The notes under the pieces are model-generated. The model was not told where the DNA came from. It did no database searches and saw only the letters and a list, made by a program, of their open reading frames with translations. Source: Prevotella sp. UBA3837 (GTDB lineage Bacteria; Bacteroidota; Bacteroidia; Bacteroidales; Bacteroidaceae). Taken from it: a stretch of DNA of 6,503 bases. Shown one piece after another: positions 5,252 to 6,503 of this stretch (within the stretch, counting starts at the first letter, position 1; the number at the start of each line of letters is the position of its first letter). The translations under genes and the position numbers were made by a program. Location of the stretch: positions 3,210 to 9,712 of the forward strand of contig DGHX01000061.1 in the NCBI GenBank assembly GCA_002392835.1. The letters run 5' to 3'.

Positions 5252-6503
5252 ATGACCTTTGAAGAAGAAATACTGGCGGGCATTCCCGCCACGCTGCCTG
5301 AGCTGCAGCCCTACGACAACACCGTGAACCACGCTCCCAAGCGCAAGGACATCCTCAGCGCCGACGAGAAGCGGCTGGCCCTGCGCAACGCCCTGCGCTA
5401 TTTCCCCAAGGAGCTGCACGCACGCCTGGCCCCGGAGTTCGCCGACGAGCTGCACCGCTACGGCCGCATATATATGTACCGCTACCGCCCCAGCTACCCG
5501 ATGTATGCCCGCTGTATCGACGAGTACCCGCACCGCTCGCGCCAGGCTGCCGCCATCATGATGATGATACAGAACAACCTCGACCCGCGTGTGGCACAGC
5601 ATCCGCACGAGCTCATCACCTACGGCGGCAACGGCGCCGTGTTCCAGAACTGGGCCCAGTATCGGCTGGTGATGCAGTACCTGGCGCAGATGACCGACGA
5701 GCAGACCCTCGTCATGTACAGCGGCCACCCGCTGGGCCTCTTCCCCTCGCACCGCGATGCCCCGCGCGTCGTCGTCACCAACGGCATGGTCATCCCCAAC
5801 TACTCGAAGCCCGACGACTGGGAGCGCATGAACGCCATGGGCGTCAGCCAGTACGGACAGATGACGGCGGGCAGCTACATGTACATCGGCCCGCAGGGCA
5901 TCGTCCACGGCACCACCATCACCGTGCTCAATGCAAAGAGGAAAGTGGAGAGTGGAAAGTGGAAAGTGGAGAGTGGAAAGAGGAAAGAGGAGAGTGCCTG
6001 CCTCTTCGTCACTGCCGGTCTGGGTGGCATGAGCGGTGCTCAGCCGAAGGCCGCGAACATCGCCGGTGTGGTGAGCGTGACGGCCGAGATCAACCCGAAG
6101 GCAGCACAGAAGCGCTACGAGCAGGGCTGGGTGGACCAGCTCTACGACAACCTCGACGATGTCATCGCCGAAATCCGCCGCCGTACCACATCTACCACAT
6201 CTACTACATCTACCACATCTACCACCCCCTCCTCCCCCTTCTCCATGGCCTATGTCGGCAACGTCGTAGACCTGTGGGAGCGGCTGGCCGACGAGGGCAT
6301 TCATGTGGACCTGGGCAGCGACCAGACGTCGCTCCACAACCCCTGGGCCGGCGGCTACTACCCCGTGGGCTACACGCTGGAGGAGTCGCAGCGCATGATG
6401 GCCGAGGAGCCAGAACGCTTCCGCGAGGCCGTGCAGGCATCGCTGCGCCGCCAGGTGGCAGCCATCAACCGGCTGGCAGAGCGCGGCATGTACTTCTTCG
6501 ACT
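5252..6503 (+). CDS. hutU: Urocanate hydratase, 5' part (runs off the right edge)
   Basis: The first 417 codons of urocanase, which uses tightly bound NAD+ to convert urocanate to 4-imidazolone-5-propanoate, the second step of histidine degradation. The frame stays open to the edge; the long bacterial form is about 660-680 residues, so over a third is missing, including the region expected to hold the catalytic cysteine. Clear family blocks are ITYGGNGAVFQNWAQ (122-136), SGHPLGLFPSHRDAPR (157-172), MTAGSYMYIGPQGIVHGT (204-221), the NAD-binding loop TAGLGGMSGAQPKA (254-267), GSDQTSLHNPW (355-365) and LRRQVAAINRLAERGMYFFD at the edge. Two in-frame repeat tracts interrupt it: a Lys/Glu/Ser/Gly-rich heptamer-encoded stretch (229-248) and a (TTS) tract (312-325). 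Both fall in variable linkers, leaving every conserved block intact, so the enzyme is probably functional. The ATG at 5252 gives the usual N-terminus. Confidence 0.95.
   Translation, partial: MTFEEEILAGIPATLPELQPYDNTVNHAPKRKDILSADEKRLALRNALRYFPKELHARLAPEFADELHRYGRIYMYRYRPSYPMYARCIDEYPHRSRQAAAIMMMIQNNLDPRVAQHPHELITYGGNGAVFQNWAQYRLVMQYLAQMTDEQTLVMYSGHPLGLFPSHRDAPRVVVTNGMVIPNYSKPDDWERMNAMGVSQYGQMTAGSYMYIGPQGIVHGTTITVLNAKRKVESGKWKVESGKRKEESACLFVTAGLGGMSGAQPKAANIAGVVSVTAEINPKAAQKRYEQGWVDQLYDNLDDVIAEIRRRTTSTTSTTSTTSTTPSSPFSMAYVGNVVDLWERLADEGIHVDLGSDQTSLHNPWAGGYYPVGYTLEESQRMMAEEPERFREAVQASLRRQVAAINRLAERGMYFFD
5934..5996. repeat. Heptamer tandem repeat inside hutU
   Basis: Nine contiguous heptamers built from GAAAGTG, GAGAGTG and GAAAGAG (the first is CAAAGAG). 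Nine times seven is 63 bases, so the frame is kept, and the protein shows a seven-residue period with KVESGKW followed by KVESGKR. It ends only a few codons before the NAD-binding loop. Gain or loss of one unit would shift the frame. Confidence 0.93.
6187..6225. repeat. Nonamer tandem repeat (CACATCTAC) inside hutU
   Basis: Four units, CACATCTAC, CACATCTAC, TACATCTAC and CACATCTAC, then CAC, encode a Thr-Thr-Ser tract (residues 312-325) followed by a Pro/Ser-rich stretch. The unit is identical to that of the intergenic array at 3350-3385. Because nine is a multiple of three, changes in copy number keep the frame and only lengthen or shorten the linker. Confidence 0.93.

Noticed and set aside
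5934..6225. hutU as a pseudogene broken by repeat insertion
   Set aside because: Both arrays keep the frame, every conserved urocanase block visible before, between and after them is intact, and no stop codon appears up to the window edge.
1..6503. Defence system, phage or transposon
   Set aside because: No transposase, integrase, toxin-antitoxin, nuclease or phage structural signature, and no terminal inverted repeats around a mobile gene were seen; all genes belong to known envelope or catabolic families.

Overview
The window looks like chromosomal DNA from a Bacteroidales bacterium, most likely a GC-rich Prevotella-type member. The grounds are two TAnnTTTG promoter elements of the Bacteroidetes sigma factor, A-rich translation starts mostly without Shine-Dalgarno sequences, the protein variants themselves (long-form bacterial HutU, bifunctional FtcD), and short tandem repeats filling the intergenic gaps. 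Genus is not decided by what is visible.

Layout, all genes on the + strand. Positions 1-341 are non-coding, AT-rich, and hold a hairpin, two palindromic candidate operators, a heptamer repeat and a promoter. A small secreted SLT-type lytic transglycosylase (342-776) follows and is closed by a strong terminator (810-858). A second, better promoter (876-907) starts a tightly packed run: lemA (950-1513), an HtpX-like M48 membrane metalloprotease (1552-2562), a secreted SGNH/GDSL hydrolase (2606-3349), ftcD (3392-5179) and hutU (from 5252, running off the right edge). Gaps are 38, 43, 42 and 72 bases with no further promoter recognised, so one long transcript is possible, although the envelope genes and the histidine genes are functionally unrelated.

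Functionally there are two blocks. The first is cell-envelope: peptidoglycan cleavage, LemA plus HtpX-like membrane quality control, and an exported esterase-type enzyme. The second is histidine catabolism: HutU converts urocanate to imidazolonepropionate, and FtcD takes the formimino group of formiminoglutamate (made by HutI, not in view) onto tetrahydrofolate and deaminates it to methenyl-THF. hutH and hutI would be expected beyond the right edge.

The most unusual aspect is the repeat load. Heptamer arrays sit at 200-229 and 1514-1551, and a nonamer array (CACATCTAC) fills the gap before ftcD. The same nonamer also lies inside hutU, in frame, as a (Thr-Thr-Ser) tract; a second heptamer array lies inside hutU just before the NAD-binding glycine loop; and ftcD carries its own in-frame insert made of a duplicated hairpin sequence. 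Intergenic-type repeats therefore appear to have entered conserved metabolic enzymes without breaking the frame. A 16-bp perfect palindrome separates ftcD and hutU.
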